Assembly: GCA_045640985.1 (NCBI GenBank)
Contig: JAZUFZ010000004.1
Location: 1 to 64,000, forward strand
From: Colimorpha sp045640985
Lineage (GTDB): Bacteria > Bacteroidota > Bacteroidia > Bacteroidales > P3
DNA length: 64,000 nucleotides
Direction: 5' to 3'
Positions 35,821-45,072 of this stretch are shown here, one piece after another (position 1 is the stretch's first letter; each line of letters starts with the position of its first letter). The position numbers were made by a program, and so were the translations under genes. Below the pieces are notes generated by a model. The model was given only the letters and a program-made list of their open reading frames with translations. It was not told where the DNA came from and did no database searches.

Positions 35821-37437
35821 ATGAATGAAAACATCTTGAAAGCTCTCGAGAGCTATGGTATCCAAGGGACTAAGGAGATTACCTACAACCCTTCATACGA
35901 GGAACTCTACAAAAGAGAAATGGACCCCAGCCTGACCGGTTTCGACAAAGGTCAGGAAACCGAACTGAACGCCATCAACGTAATGACGGGCGTCTATACC
36001 GGCCGTTCTCCTAAAGACAAGTTCATCGTAATGGATGAAAATTCAAAAAATACCGTATGGTGGACTACTGACGAGTACAAAAACGACAACCATCCGGCAA
36101 GTGAAGCAACCTGGAAAGCAGTTAAGGAAACTGCAGTTAAAGCGCTCAGCAACAAGAATCTTTATGTAGTAGATGCTTTCTGTGGTGCAAATCCTGACAC
36201 CCGTATGGCAGTACGCTTCATTATGGAAGTTGCATGGCAGGCTCATTTCGTTGAGAACATGTTCATCAAACCTACCGCAGAAGAATTGAAGAATTTCAAG
36301 CCTAACTTTACCGTTTATACCGCCAGCAAGGCAAAGGTTGAAAACTACAAAGAACTTGGCCTGAACAGCGAAACCGCCGTTGTATTCAACATCACCAGCC
36401 GCGAACAGGTTATCCTCAACACCTGGTACGGTGGAGAAATGAAGAAAGGTATGTTCAGTATGATGAACTACTATCTGCCACTCAAAGGCATCGCAAGTAT
36501 GCACTGCTCCGCCAACACCGATATGGAAGGCAAGAACACCGCCATCTTCTTCGGTCTCTCCGGCACCGGCAAGACTACTTTGAGTACCGATCCTAAACGT
36601 CTGCTCGTAGGCGACGACGAACACGGCTGGGACGACAAAGGCGTGTTCAACTTTGAAGGCGGCTGCTATGCAAAGGTTATCAACCTCGACAAAGAAAGCG
36701 AACCTGACATTTACAATGCCATCCGCCGCAACGCACTTCTGGAAAACGTTACCGTTGATGCAAACGGAAAGATTGATTTCGCAGACAAGAGCGTTACCGA
36801 AAACACCCGCGTAAGCTATCCTATCGACCACATCCAGAACATCGTACGTCCTGTAAGTTCAGCTCCAGCAGCAAAGGACGTTATCTTCCTGAGTGCTGAT
36901 GCTTTCGGCGTTCTGCCTCCAGTATCCATTCTTACTCCGGAACAGACCAAATATTACTTCCTGAGTGGTTTCACCGCTAAGCTGGCTGGTACCGAACGCG
37001 GTATCACCGAACCCACCCCTACTTTCAGCGCCTGCTTCGGCCAGGCATTCCTGGAACTGCACCCGACCAAATATGCAGAAGAACTGGTTAAACGTATGGA
37101 AGCCAACGGCGCTCGCGCTTACCTGGTAAACACTGGATGGAACGGTACCGGAAAACGTATCTCTATTAAAGATACCCGTGGAATCATCGATGCTATCCTG
37201 AACGGCGACATCAACAAGGTTGAGACCAAACACATTCCTTACTTCAATCTGGAGGTTCCTGTTGTTCTTCCTGGTGTTGATCGCAGAATCCTTGACCCAC
37301 GCGACACCTACGCACAGGACGGCGTATGGGAAGAAAAAGCAAAGGATCTGGCAAGCCGTTTCGTAAAGAACTTCGTAAAATACCAGACCAACGAAGCCGG
37401 AAAGGCACTCGTTGCAGCAGGCCCAAGCCTCGACTAA
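35821..37437 (+). CDS. pckA: Phosphoenolpyruvate carboxykinase (ATP)
   Basis: 538 residues, the normal length. It interconverts oxaloacetate and PEP with ATP/ADP; in anaerobic Bacteroidota it usually runs toward oxaloacetate for fumarate respiration. The kinase P-loop is GLSGTGKTTLS (residues 245-255), followed by the LLVGDDEHGWDDKGVFNFEGGCYAK metal-binding region. The PEP-carboxykinase-specific N-terminal GVYTGRSPKDKF is also present. It has its own promoter and a strong terminator. Confidence 0.97.
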   Translation: MNENILKALESYGIQGTKEITYNPSYEELYKREMDPSLTGFDKGQETELNAINVMTGVYTGRSPKDKFIVMDENSKNTVWWTTDEYKNDNHPASEATWKAVKETAVKALSNKNLYVVDAFCGANPDTRMAVRFIMEVAWQAHFVENMFIKPTAEELKNFKPNFTVYTASKAKVENYKELGLNSETAVVFNITSREQVILNTWYGGEMKKGMFSMMNYYLPLKGIASMHCSANTDMEGKNTAIFFGLSGTGKTTLSTDPKRLLVGDDEHGWDDKGVFNFEGGCYAKVINLDKESEPDIYNAIRRNALLENVTVDANGKIDFADKSVTENTRVSYPIDHIQNIVRPVSSAPAAKDVIFLSADAFGVLPPVSILTPEQTKYYFLSGFTAKLAGTERGITEPTPTFSACFGQAFLELHPTKYAEELVKRMEANGARAYLVNTGWNGTGKRISIKDTRGIIDAILNGDINKVETKHIPYFNLEVPVVLPGVDRRILDPRDTYAQDGVWEEKAKDLASRFVKNFVKYQTNEAGKALVAAGPSLD

Positions 37438-37455
37438 TTTTACGACAATCCATAA

Positions 37456-37493
37456 AGAAAAGGTTTAGGAAATTTCCTAAGCCTTTTCTATTT
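37456..37493 (+). terminator. Terminator of pckA
   Basis: AGAAAAGGTTTAGG pairs with CCTAAGCCTTTTCT (one mismatch) around AAATTT, then TATTTTTA. Confidence 0.8.
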
Positions 37494-37539
37494 TTATGAT
37501 ATTTTTTAGAAAAAGATAGACGGATTAAAATAAATTTTG

Positions 37540-37548
37540 TATCTTTGC
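37540..37548 (+). promoter_or_regulatory. -7 element of the valS operon
   Basis: TATCTTTGC, a perfect match, 46 bases before the ATG at 37594. Confidence 0.65.
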
Positions 37549-37593
37549 AGTTACTTTAATTAATAAGATAATATCGTAAAAAATTATATATCA

Positions 37594-40218
37594 ATGGAAA
37601 TCGCATCAAAATACGATCCCAGTATTGTAGAAGAAAAGTGGTACTCGTACTGGTTGAACCAAAAATTATTTCACTCAACTCCCGACGGCCGTAAGCCATA
37701 TACTATTGTTATCCCACCACCTAACGTAACCGGGGTACTTCACATGGGACACATGCTGAATAATACAATCCAGGATGTTTTGGTGCGCAGAGCCCGCATG
37801 AAAGGACTGAATGCCTGCTGGGTTCCCGGAACCGACCATGCAAGTATCGCCACCGAAGCCAAAGTGGTAAACATGCTCAAGGAACGCGGTATCGATAAAA
37901 GAGACCTTTCTCGCGACGAGTTTATGAAATATGCCTGGGAATGGAAAGAAGAGCATGGCGGAATCATTCTGAAGCAGCTGCGCAAACTGGGAGCAAGCTG
38001 TGACTGGGAACGAACCGCATTCACCATGGATGACGTAAGATACGAAAGCGTTATCAAGGTATTTGTGGACCTTTACAAGAAGGGGTTGATTTATCGTGGC
38101 GTGAGAATGGTAAACTGGGACCCCAAAGCCCTCACCGCTCTGAGCGACGAAGAAGTCATTTACAAAGAAAGCCATGGCAAACTCTTCTACCTGAGATATA
38201 AGATTGAAGGCGAAGACCGATATATCGTAGTTGCTACTACCCGTCCCGAAACCATCTTAGGCGATACAGCCGTTTGCGTTCATCCAGAAGATCCACGCTA
38301 CCAATTCCTGAAAGGCAAACGCGTGATTGTTCCTTCCGTCGGTAGAAGCGTTCCTATCATCATGGACGAATATGTGGACCGTGAATTTGGTACGGGCGCG
38401 CTGAAAATCACTCCCGCCCACGACATCAACGACTATAATCTCGGAATGAAATATCATCTCGAAACGATTGATATCTTCAACGACAACGGAACACTCAACG
38501 AGCATGGCGGAAAATATGCAGGAATGGACCGTTTTGCCTGCCGTAAGCAGATTGTAAAAGATCTGGAAGAACTTGACCTGATTGAGAAAATCGAAGATTA
38601 CACCAATAAGGTTGGACATAGCGAAAGAACCGATGCTGTTATCGAGCCGAAACTCAGTGCGCAATGGTTTATGAAGATGAGCGACATCGCGAAAGTCGCT
38701 TTACAGGTTGTGGAAGACGGTCAAATCCAGTTCCACCCCGACAAGTTCCGCAATATCTACCGTCACTGGATGGAGAATATCAAGGACTGGTGCATCAGCC
38801 GTCAGTTGTGGTGGGGACAAAGAATCCCGGCATATTATCTTCCCAATCATGAAATCATCGTAGCCGAAAGCAAAGATGAGGCATTCCGGATTGCACAGGA
38901 GAAATTCCCGGGAGTTGTAACCGATATGGATCAGTTGCGCCAGGACGAGGATGTACTTGACACTTGGTTCAGCAGTTGGTTATGGCCCATCAGCCTTTTT
39001 GACGGCATCCGCAATCCCGACAATGAGGAAATAAAATATTACTATCCTACAAACGACCTCATTACAGCTCCAGACATCATCTTCTTCTGGGTAGCCCGTA
39101 TGATTATGGCCGGTGAGGAATACAAACATGAAGTACCATTCAAACATGTATATTTCACAGGTATTGTTCGCGACAAACTCGGCAGAAAGATGAGCAAAAG
39201 TCTCGGCAATAGTCCTGACCCGATTATGCTGATTGAGAAATACGGTGCTGATGGCGTTAGAATGGGTATGCTGCTGACTGCTCCAGCAGGAAATGACCTT
39301 CCGTTTGATGAAAGTATATGCGAACAGGGGCGCAATTTCAGCAACAAAATCTGGAATGCACTACGACTGATTAAAGGTTGGCAGATTGATGACTCCATAG
39401 CACAGACCGAGGATAACCGGTTAGCCATCGAGTGGTTCCGCAACAAGATGAACTCCGTGCTTGAAGATGTGGAAAAGGATTTTGAATCTTACCGTCTGAG
39501 CGAAGCTTTGATGACCACATACAAGCTGATTTGGGATGATTTCTGCAGCTGGTTCCTCGAAATCATCAAACCCGCTTTCGGACAGCCTATTGATGGAAAG
39601 ACCTACAATGATGTTATTGATATTTTCGACAACCTTATGCGGATGCTTCACCCGTTTATGCCTTTCGTAACCGAAGAAATCTGGCACACTCTGAAAGAGC
39701 GTACTCAGGACGAGAGTATCATGGTAGCCGATATGCCACAGCCTCAAACTTACAACAAACAATTGCTTGACGACTGTGCCATTGCTCAGGAAATCATTAC
39801 TGGGGTAAGAGGTTTGCGCAACAGCAAAGGCCTATCCCCCAAAGAAGAGCTGAAGCTCAGCATCAAAGGTCTGCCTCAAAGTGTAGAGAAATTCTACGGA
39901 ATCATATCCAAGCTTGCCAACCTGTCTGATATCAGCCATGTCAGTGAGAAAGTGGAAGGCGCTATCAGTTTTATGGTAGGCACCGCCGAATGCTTTGTAC
40001 CGATGAGTCAGAATATCGATAAGGAAGCCGAACTCGCCAAGCTTCAGGAGGAACTCAAATATACCGAAGGATTCCTCGCAAGCGTCATGAAGAAACTTTC
40101 CAATGAAAAATTCGTCAACGGCGCGCCCGAAGCCGTAGTAGCCAAAGAACGCCAGAAACAAGCTGATGCTGAAAGCAAGATTGCTTCCATCAAAGCCCAA
40201 ATCGAATCATTACAATGA
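37594..40218 (+). CDS. valS: Valyl-tRNA synthetase
   Basis: 874 residues, class I synthetase. The HIGH-type motif is PNVTGVLHMGHML (His50/His53) and the KMSKS motif is GRKMSKSLGNSPDP (~residues 530-540). The editing domain lies between (TTRPETILGDTAV, TGALKITPAHD). The C-terminal anticodon-binding domain ends in the usual valyl coiled coil (residues ~810-874, rich in Glu, Lys and Ala). It starts a four-gene operon; folC overlaps its stop by 4 bp. Confidence 0.97.
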   Translation: MEIASKYDPSIVEEKWYSYWLNQKLFHSTPDGRKPYTIVIPPPNVTGVLHMGHMLNNTIQDVLVRRARMKGLNACWVPGTDHASIATEAKVVNMLKERGIDKRDLSRDEFMKYAWEWKEEHGGIILKQLRKLGASCDWERTAFTMDDVRYESVIKVFVDLYKKGLIYRGVRMVNWDPKALTALSDEEVIYKESHGKLFYLRYKIEGEDRYIVVATTRPETILGDTAVCVHPEDPRYQFLKGKRVIVPSVGRSVPIIMDEYVDREFGTGALKITPAHDINDYNLGMKYHLETIDIFNDNGTLNEHGGKYAGMDRFACRKQIVKDLEELDLIEKIEDYTNKVGHSERTDAVIEPKLSAQWFMKMSDIAKVALQVVEDGQIQFHPDKFRNIYRHWMENIKDWCISRQLWWGQRIPAYYLPNHEIIVAESKDEAFRIAQEKFPGVVTDMDQLRQDEDVLDTWFSSWLWPISLFDGIRNPDNEEIKYYYPTNDLITAPDIIFFWVARMIMAGEEYKHEVPFKHVYFTGIVRDKLGRKMSKSLGNSPDPIMLIEKYGADGVRMGMLLTAPAGNDLPFDESICEQGRNFSNKIWNALRLIKGWQIDDSIAQTEDNRLAIEWFRNKMNSVLEDVEKDFESYRLSEALMTTYKLIWDDFCSWFLEIIKPAFGQPIDGKTYNDVIDIFDNLMRMLHPFMPFVTEEIWHTLKERTQDESIMVADMPQPQTYNKQLLDDCAIAQEIITGVRGLRNSKGLSPKEELKLSIKGLPQSVEKFYGIISKLANLSDISHVSEKVEGAISFMVGTAECFVPMSQNIDKEAELAKLQEELKYTEGFLASVMKKLSNEKFVNGAPEAVVAKERQKQADAESKIASIKAQIESLQ

Positions 40219-41519
40219 CCTATCAAGAGACATTAGATTATATGTTCAACAGCTTGCCGATGTATCACCGCATCGGCAAAGCTGCTTATAAAGCTGACAT
40301 TACAAATACGGTAGCCATGATGGATTACCTCGGCCACCCGGAAACCGGTTTCCGAAGCATCCATGTCGCCGGAACCAACGGGAAAGGGTCTGTAAGTCAT
40401 CTGCTCGCAAGCATATTGCAACAGGCTGGATATAAAGTCGGCCTTTACACCTCACCTCATCTGGTAGATTTCCGGGAAAGAATCCGCATCAACGGCGAAA
40501 TGATTTCCAAGAAAGAAGTCAGCAACTGGATTACCAGACACAAAGATTTTCTCGACAAAGAGCAATTGTCTTTCTTTGAAATGACTGTCGGTATGGCGTT
40601 TGACTTCTTCGCCAGAGAAAAGGTTGATGTAGCCGTTGTTGAAGTCGGTATGGGCGGACGTCTGGATTCCACCAATGTCATACGCCCCGACCTCAGCATC
40701 ATTACCAATATAAGCTTTGACCATACCCAGTTTTTAGGGGACACTTTGGCCAAAATCGCTCACGAAAAAGCGGGTATCATAAAACCGCTTACCCCTGTTG
40801 TGATTGGTCAGACCCATCCGGAGACAGAGCCTGTATTCCAGACAAAAGCCAATCGTCTGAGTGCCCCTATTACCATGGCCGATCAGCATTATAGAATCCG
40901 CCAGATTTTAGACCGCACCACTCCCCTGCTCCGTTTTGACGTTACCAGAGATGGAAAAACCATCCAGCAGGACCTCTTATGTCCACTCTCTGGAAGTTAT
41001 CAGCTAAAGAATCTTGCCACGCTTTTTGCCGCATTGGACCAACTTCAAAAACAGGACTACAACTTCAGCGATATTGACATCAGACATGGCATCCGTAATG
41101 TCATACAGGACACAGGACTCCACGGACGTTGGGAAATCATGGAAGAGGAGCCACTGGTAATCTGTGAAACCGCACACAATCAAGATGGAATAGAATCCAT
41201 GCTTGAGAAGCTGCAGCACTTGAGATACCGTCAGTTACATTTGATATACGGCTGTGTGAATGATAAGGATTTCGGCCATATTCTTCCGCTTCTGCCTCCA
41301 AATGCCATACGCTACTATACCAAGCCTAATGTCCCACGAGGGCTGGATGTTGAGATTCTCGCAAAGGAAGCAAAATCATTAGGTCTTGAAGGAACCTCCT
41401 ATCCCACAATCCGACAGGCCCTCTCTGCCGCAAAAAAGCAGGCCTCACCGCAAGACTTCATTCTGATTACGGGCAGCATCTTCTTAGTAGCTGACGCAGT
41501 AGCGCTATACAAAAAATAA
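40215..41519 (+). CDS. folC: Folylpolyglutamate/dihydrofolate synthase
   Basis: 434 residues. It adds glutamate to dihydropteroate and reduced folates. The P-loop is AGTNGKGSVSHLL (Gly53-Ser59), and the Mur-ligase-like features VAVVEVGMGGRLDSTNV, ITNISFDHTQFLGDT and EKAGIIKP follow. The C-terminal domain has ICETAHNQDGI. The start overlaps the valS stop in an ATGA, so translation is coupled. Confidence 0.96.
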   Translation: MTYQETLDYMFNSLPMYHRIGKAAYKADITNTVAMMDYLGHPETGFRSIHVAGTNGKGSVSHLLASILQQAGYKVGLYTSPHLVDFRERIRINGEMISKKEVSNWITRHKDFLDKEQLSFFEMTVGMAFDFFAREKVDVAVVEVGMGGRLDSTNVIRPDLSIITNISFDHTQFLGDTLAKIAHEKAGIIKPLTPVVIGQTHPETEPVFQTKANRLSAPITMADQHYRIRQILDRTTPLLRFDVTRDGKTIQQDLLCPLSGSYQLKNLATLFAALDQLQKQDYNFSDIDIRHGIRNVIQDTGLHGRWEIMEEEPLVICETAHNQDGIESMLEKLQHLRYRQLHLIYGCVNDKDFGHILPLLPPNAIRYYTKPNVPRGLDVEILAKEAKSLGLEGTSYPTIRQALSAAKKQASPQDFILITGSIFLVADAVALYKK

Positions 41520-41522
41520 CGC

Positions 41523-41852
41523 ATGAGCTGCATCTCCTTCTCGGGACTTCTTATTGGAATTGCCACATTTCTTATGATCGGCATATTCCACCCCATCGTA
41601 ATCAAAACGGAATACTATATCGGGAAACAGATATGGTGGGTATTTCTCTTAGCGGGAATACTCAGCATTTTAGGATCCCTGTTTGTAAAGAATCTTGTCC
41701 TATCCATTCTTTTAGGCATATTTGCTTTCAGCTGCTTATGGTCCATATTGGAACTGTACGAGCAGGAAAAGCGAGTACTGAAAGGCTGGTTTCCCCGTAA
41801 CCCGAACCGAAGACATCCTTACCCGGACGAACTTTCAAACAATAAGCCATGA
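41523..41852 (+). CDS. DUF4491-family membrane protein
   Basis: 109 residues with three hydrophobic segments (~6-25, 37-55, 58-77) and a basic, Pro/Arg-rich tail (GWFPRNPNRRHPYP), as in the DUF4491 family of Bacteroidota. Function unknown. It lies 3 bp behind folC and overlaps the next gene by 4 bp. Confidence 0.82.
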   Translation: MSCISFSGLLIGIATFLMIGIFHPIVIKTEYYIGKQIWWVFLLAGILSILGSLFVKNLVLSILLGIFAFSCLWSILELYEQEKRVLKGWFPRNPNRRHPYPDELSNNKP

Positions 41853-42700
41853 AAAAAGCCATAATCTTCTTCGCTTGCACTGTAATACTGGCCGTGGCAT
41901 ACAGCTTCGCGCCTACCCGTTCAAGCCACCACAGAATTAAAGTAATAACCTTCAACATCCGCAATAGCTCTGCCTGGTCCACCCAACACGACGGCATCAA
42001 TTGCTGGGCCAACCGCCGCGCCGCTGTTGCCTCTATGATTGCGCAGGAGCAGCCAGATGCCATAGGACTACAGGAAGTACTTAATGACCAGCTGCATTTT
42101 CTCGATAGTGCTTTAGTTGATTACGAGCGCATAGGCGTGGGCCGTGACGACGGCGACACAAACGGCGAATGTATGGCTGTATATTTCCGAAAAGACCGTT
42201 TCCTGCTTGAGAAATCGGCCACCTACTGGCTGAGTGAGACCCCGACGGCCGTTTCCAGAGGATGGGACGCCGCCTGCAAACGTACAGTCACTATGGTACT
42301 GTTGGAAGACCGGGAAACCCATTACGAATGGCTATACATGAATACGCATCTCGACCACGTCGGAGCGATTGCCCGCGCAGAATCCACCAGACTCCTCCAC
42401 AGACTTGCCGAGGAATGGGCTGGCGATTCAATTCCTGTGGTAATAGGTGGGGATATGAATTCAAACCTTCAAGATACCATTTTCCGTTCCTTCTCAGAAG
42501 ACGGATGGGTTTCGGTCCGAGAGATGCTCGCCCCGGAAGACACCTTGCCCACCTATACCGGATACGGAAAAGAGAAGGCCTCCCAGATTGATCATTTCTT
42601 TGTACGGAATCTCAAACCCGCCTCCATCAAGACCTTGAATGGCAACTATGGGGTTCCCTATATATCCGACCACTATCCAGTCATGATGGAATTTGACTGA
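41849..42700 (+). CDS. Exported endonuclease/exonuclease/phosphatase-family protein
   Basis: 283 residues with an N-terminal signal or anchor (MKKAIIFFACTVILAVAYSF). EEP catalytic elements are all present: VITFNIRN, GLQEVL (metal Glu), YMNTHLDHVG, GGDMNSN, QIDHFFV and SDHYPVMMEF (catalytic His). In this family, exported members usually act on phosphodiesters of lipids or nucleotides outside the cytoplasm. It is the last gene of the valS operon. Confidence 0.88.
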   Translation: MKKAIIFFACTVILAVAYSFAPTRSSHHRIKVITFNIRNSSAWSTQHDGINCWANRRAAVASMIAQEQPDAIGLQEVLNDQLHFLDSALVDYERIGVGRDDGDTNGECMAVYFRKDRFLLEKSATYWLSETPTAVSRGWDAACKRTVTMVLLEDRETHYEWLYMNTHLDHVGAIARAESTRLLHRLAEEWAGDSIPVVIGGDMNSNLQDTIFRSFSEDGWVSVREMLAPEDTLPTYTGYGKEKASQIDHFFVRNLKPASIKTLNGNYGVPYISDHYPVMMEFD

Positions 42701-42729
42701 TACGCCATATTTTAACGGCTTTTTCCTGC

Positions 42730-42759
42730 GGTAACTTCCTGCTATAGAAGGGAGTTACC
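42730..42759 (+). repeat. Minimal 30-bp form of the 11-bp dyad element, copy D
   Basis: GGTAACTTCCT and AGGGAGTTACC form a hairpin with an 8-base loop, equivalent to the outermost unit of each arm of the 119-bp elements. The ~22 bp after it (to 42783) match, in reverse complement, the conserved flank in front of copies A and B. The gap 42701-43011 holds this and a terminator, no gene. Confidence 0.7.
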
Positions 42760-42946
42760 CTATGTAAATGACTATACTACAGCTGGAAAATCCGTTTCAA
42801 TTGAATGGCGCTGCGATGGTGAATTATGATGAAACGATATCGGTTTCATATCCTGTTTCTTTATGATAAATAGTTCGTTTCCGCGAATATCCGACACCAG
42901 CTTTCGGGGCTCTATGTACGGCCAGCAGGAACAATCCATAAAAAAA

Positions 42947-42969
42947 ACCTCCCGTTTCACAACAGGAGG
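42947..42969 (-). terminator. Terminator of rpmG-DUF4295
   Basis: CCTCCTGTT/AACGGGAGG stem on the minus strand with one mismatch, 4-base loop and a following run of T. Confidence 0.8.
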
Positions 42970-43011
42970 CCAAAACAAAAGCGTATGAAAAAAAAATTAT
43001 ATTTTTTCTTA

Positions 43012-43167
43012 TTATTTCTTCTTGAGATATTCCTGAACGTTATCTGAAGGCATTACTTCTTCCTCGAAAACGTAGGCGTTTGTTTTAGGAGAACGGACCA
43101 TGCGGATAACTTTTGCATAGTTCTTACCGGTCTGAGTTTTCAGTGTTGCAACAACTTTCTTTGCCAT
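43012..43167 (-). CDS. DUF4295-family small protein
   Basis: 51 residues, short and basic: it starts MAKKVVATLKTQTGKNYAKV and ends in EYLKKK. This matches the DUF4295 proteins that follow ribosomal protein L33 in Bacteroidota. It lies 25 bp behind rpmG with a purine-rich gap. A ribosome-linked role is likely from its context but not shown. Confidence 0.88.
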   Translation of the reverse strand: MAKKVVATLKTQTGKNYAKVIRMVRSPKTNAYVFEEEVMPSDNVQEYLKKK

Positions 43168-43192
43168 AGTTCAATTTCCTCCTTTTGATTTG

Positions 43193-43381
43193 TTACTTGA
43201 TTTCTTTGTGAACAGTCATTTTCTTCAAGAACGGATTGTACTTCTTCAGTTCAAGACGTTCTGGCGTGTTCTTTTTGTTCTTAGTGGTGATATAACGGCT
43301 CATGCCGGGAACGCCACTTGCTTTCTGCTCGGTGCATTCGAGAATAACCTGTACTCGTGCGTCTTTATTTTTCTTTGCCAT
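43193..43381 (-). CDS. rpmG: 50S ribosomal protein L33
   Basis: 62 residues, with the L33 pattern MAKKNKDARVQVILECTEQ, then SRYITTKNKKNTPERLELKKYNPF. The zinc-binding Cys pairs of some L33 forms are not present, only one Cys, so it is the zinc-free type. In many Bacteroidales rpmB precedes it; here it has its own promoter and rpmB is not adjacent. Confidence 0.95.
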   Translation of the reverse strand: MAKKNKDARVQVILECTEQKASGVPGMSRYITTKNKKNTPERLELKKYNPFLKKMTVHKEIK

Positions 43382-43402
43382 TTCTAATCTTTTTTTGAGG
43401 TT

Positions 43403-43411
43403 GCAAAAGTA
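43403..43411 (-). promoter_or_regulatory. -7 element of rpmG
   Basis: TACTTTTGC on the minus strand, a perfect match, 22 bases before the start codon. Confidence 0.65.
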
Positions 43412-43572
43412 CTAACATTTTTTCAATTGACCAACTCTTTTGCAAGTTTTTTTTCTAATATTTTCGTAACTGCTATATTTTTCAGCACGTTACAAATACA
43501 CAATTTTTGCTTATCGTTCTACTTTCGTGCTTGTAAATCGCACCTTTTCGGAGCTTTTTTTCCATTTTTCGG

Positions 43573-44808
43573 CTATTTACCAAACACCTTTACTGCCTCT
43601 TTCATCCGCTGACGGATGGAAACATCAAAGGGACAGCGACTTTCGCATGCGCCGCATTCCACACAATCACTTGCGTGATGTTCCATGGCGTCATATTCCT
43701 GCTGGAGTTCCGGAGATACCTTTCCTTCCGCTACAGCCCTATCCAGACACTTGTTTACCTTGGCGATGTTGATGCCTTGGGGACATGGCGCGCAATGACT
43801 GCAATAGGTGCAATCTCCAAGACTTACGCTCTGAACATTGGAAACGGCAAGCACGCTCATATACTCTTTCTCGGCGTCAGTTGCGTGCAGATAATGAAGA
43901 TCCGCCTTCAGTTCGTCGATATTACCCGCTCCGCACAATACGGAAGCCACACATGGTTTTGCCAGACTGTAGGAGATACATTGTACCGGAGTAAGGGCCA
44001 CCTTGAGGGGTGAAGTCTCTGCCTGGAGCAATTTTCCGCCCCCGCCGAAAGCCTTCATTACCGTAATCGCGATGCCGTTCTGCGCGCAATAGTCGAACAG
44101 TTCAACTCTCACCGGATCGATTCCTGCGAGCATCGTTTCGTAGCTCTTCGGATCCCACACATTTGCTCCGGCCTGCAGACGGTCGAAAGCCGGATTCATT
44201 GAAAACATAATCACCTCTACCTTGCCGCTTTTGGCTGCCATAAGGGCCACCTGTGCGTTATGGCTGCTCACACCGATATGCTTGATTCTGCCTTCGTTTT
44301 TCAGTTGCTGCACATATTCCATAAACGGGCTCTCTTCCAGTTCCTGCCACTGTTCCGGTGTGTCGGTAATATGAATCATACCGACTTCGATATAATCCGT
44401 GCCAAGCCGCTGAAGCATATCTTCAAAGCCCTGCTTCGATTCTTCCACATCGCGTGTACGCTTATACTGACCATCAACCCAGCAGGTGCCGATATGGCCT
44501 TGTATCTGCATCTTATCGCGACGGCCCTGGATGGCATATCCTATATTGTCTCTCACCACGGGATTGGCATCATAAAGGTCTATATAATTGACACCGCTGT
44601 CAATGGCCACATCCATAAATGCCCGGGCTTCCTCTTTTGTCATTTCTCCGAAACCGCCGCACCCAAGACCTATTTCCGAGGCTGTAAGTCCGGTATTGCC
44701 CAATGAACGATAGACCATCGAGTTTTCGGGAGTCGTTTTCCTGTTTCCGCAAGCAGCCATTACCGCCGCCGCAACCATGCAAATCAGAATTTTCGTTGTC
44801 GTTTTCAT
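43573..44808 (-). CDS. Aldo/keto reductase lipoprotein with C-terminal ferredoxin domain
   Basis: 411 residues from ATG 44808, which gives a lipoprotein signal (MKTTTKILICMVAAAVMAAC, lipobox Cys20). Residues ~32-320 are an aldo/keto reductase barrel (GLGCGGFGEM; INYIDLYD with catalytic Asp/Tyr type residues; IKHIGVSSHN). The C-terminal ~90 residues hold two Cys clusters (CTYCSHCAPCPQGI and CVECGACESRCP), as in ferredoxin-fused reductases. Membrane-anchored placement outside the cytoplasm is unusual for an NADPH enzyme. Substrate unknown. Confidence 0.85.
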   Translation of the reverse strand: MKTTTKILICMVAAAVMAACGNRKTTPENSMVYRSLGNTGLTASEIGLGCGGFGEMTKEEARAFMDVAIDSGVNYIDLYDANPVVRDNIGYAIQGRRDKMQIQGHIGTCWVDGQYKRTRDVEESKQGFEDMLQRLGTDYIEVGMIHITDTPEQWQELEESPFMEYVQQLKNEGRIKHIGVSSHNAQVALMAAKSGKVEVIMFSMNPAFDRLQAGANVWDPKSYETMLAGIDPVRVELFDYCAQNGIAITVMKAFGGGGKLLQAETSPLKVALTPVQCISYSLAKPCVASVLCGAGNIDELKADLHYLHATDAEKEYMSVLAVSNVQSVSLGDCTYCSHCAPCPQGINIAKVNKCLDRAVAEGKVSPELQQEYDAMEHHASDCVECGACESRCPFDVSIRQRMKEAVKVFGK

Positions 44809-44933
44809 AATATTACCCATTATAGGATTGTTTTTTGAATTTATGCTAATATGAAGTTCACAGTCTTTATGAGAAATGTATTTATTCTTATATGTCAATT
44901 ATTTATACATATTTCCCACTCAAATACCAATAT

Positions 44934-44942
44934 GCAAAGATA
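44934..44942 (-). promoter_or_regulatory. -7 element of the aldo/keto reductase gene
   Basis: TATCTTTGC on the minus strand, a perfect match. The leader would be about 120 nt. Confidence 0.55.
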
Positions 44943-45005
44943 CATAATTTTTCCGACACCGACAAACTTTTTCCAAAAAAATTTGACCCATTGAAAAATA
45001 ATATG

Positions 45006-45014
45006 TACTTTTGC
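45006..45014 (+). promoter_or_regulatory. -7 element of glmM
   Basis: TACTTTTGC, a perfect match, 59 bases before the ATG. Confidence 0.6.
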
Positions 45015-45072
45015 AAAATCAAATCCTTATGAAAAAGAAGTAAAATCTTATTAGTATCTAATACCACTAAAT

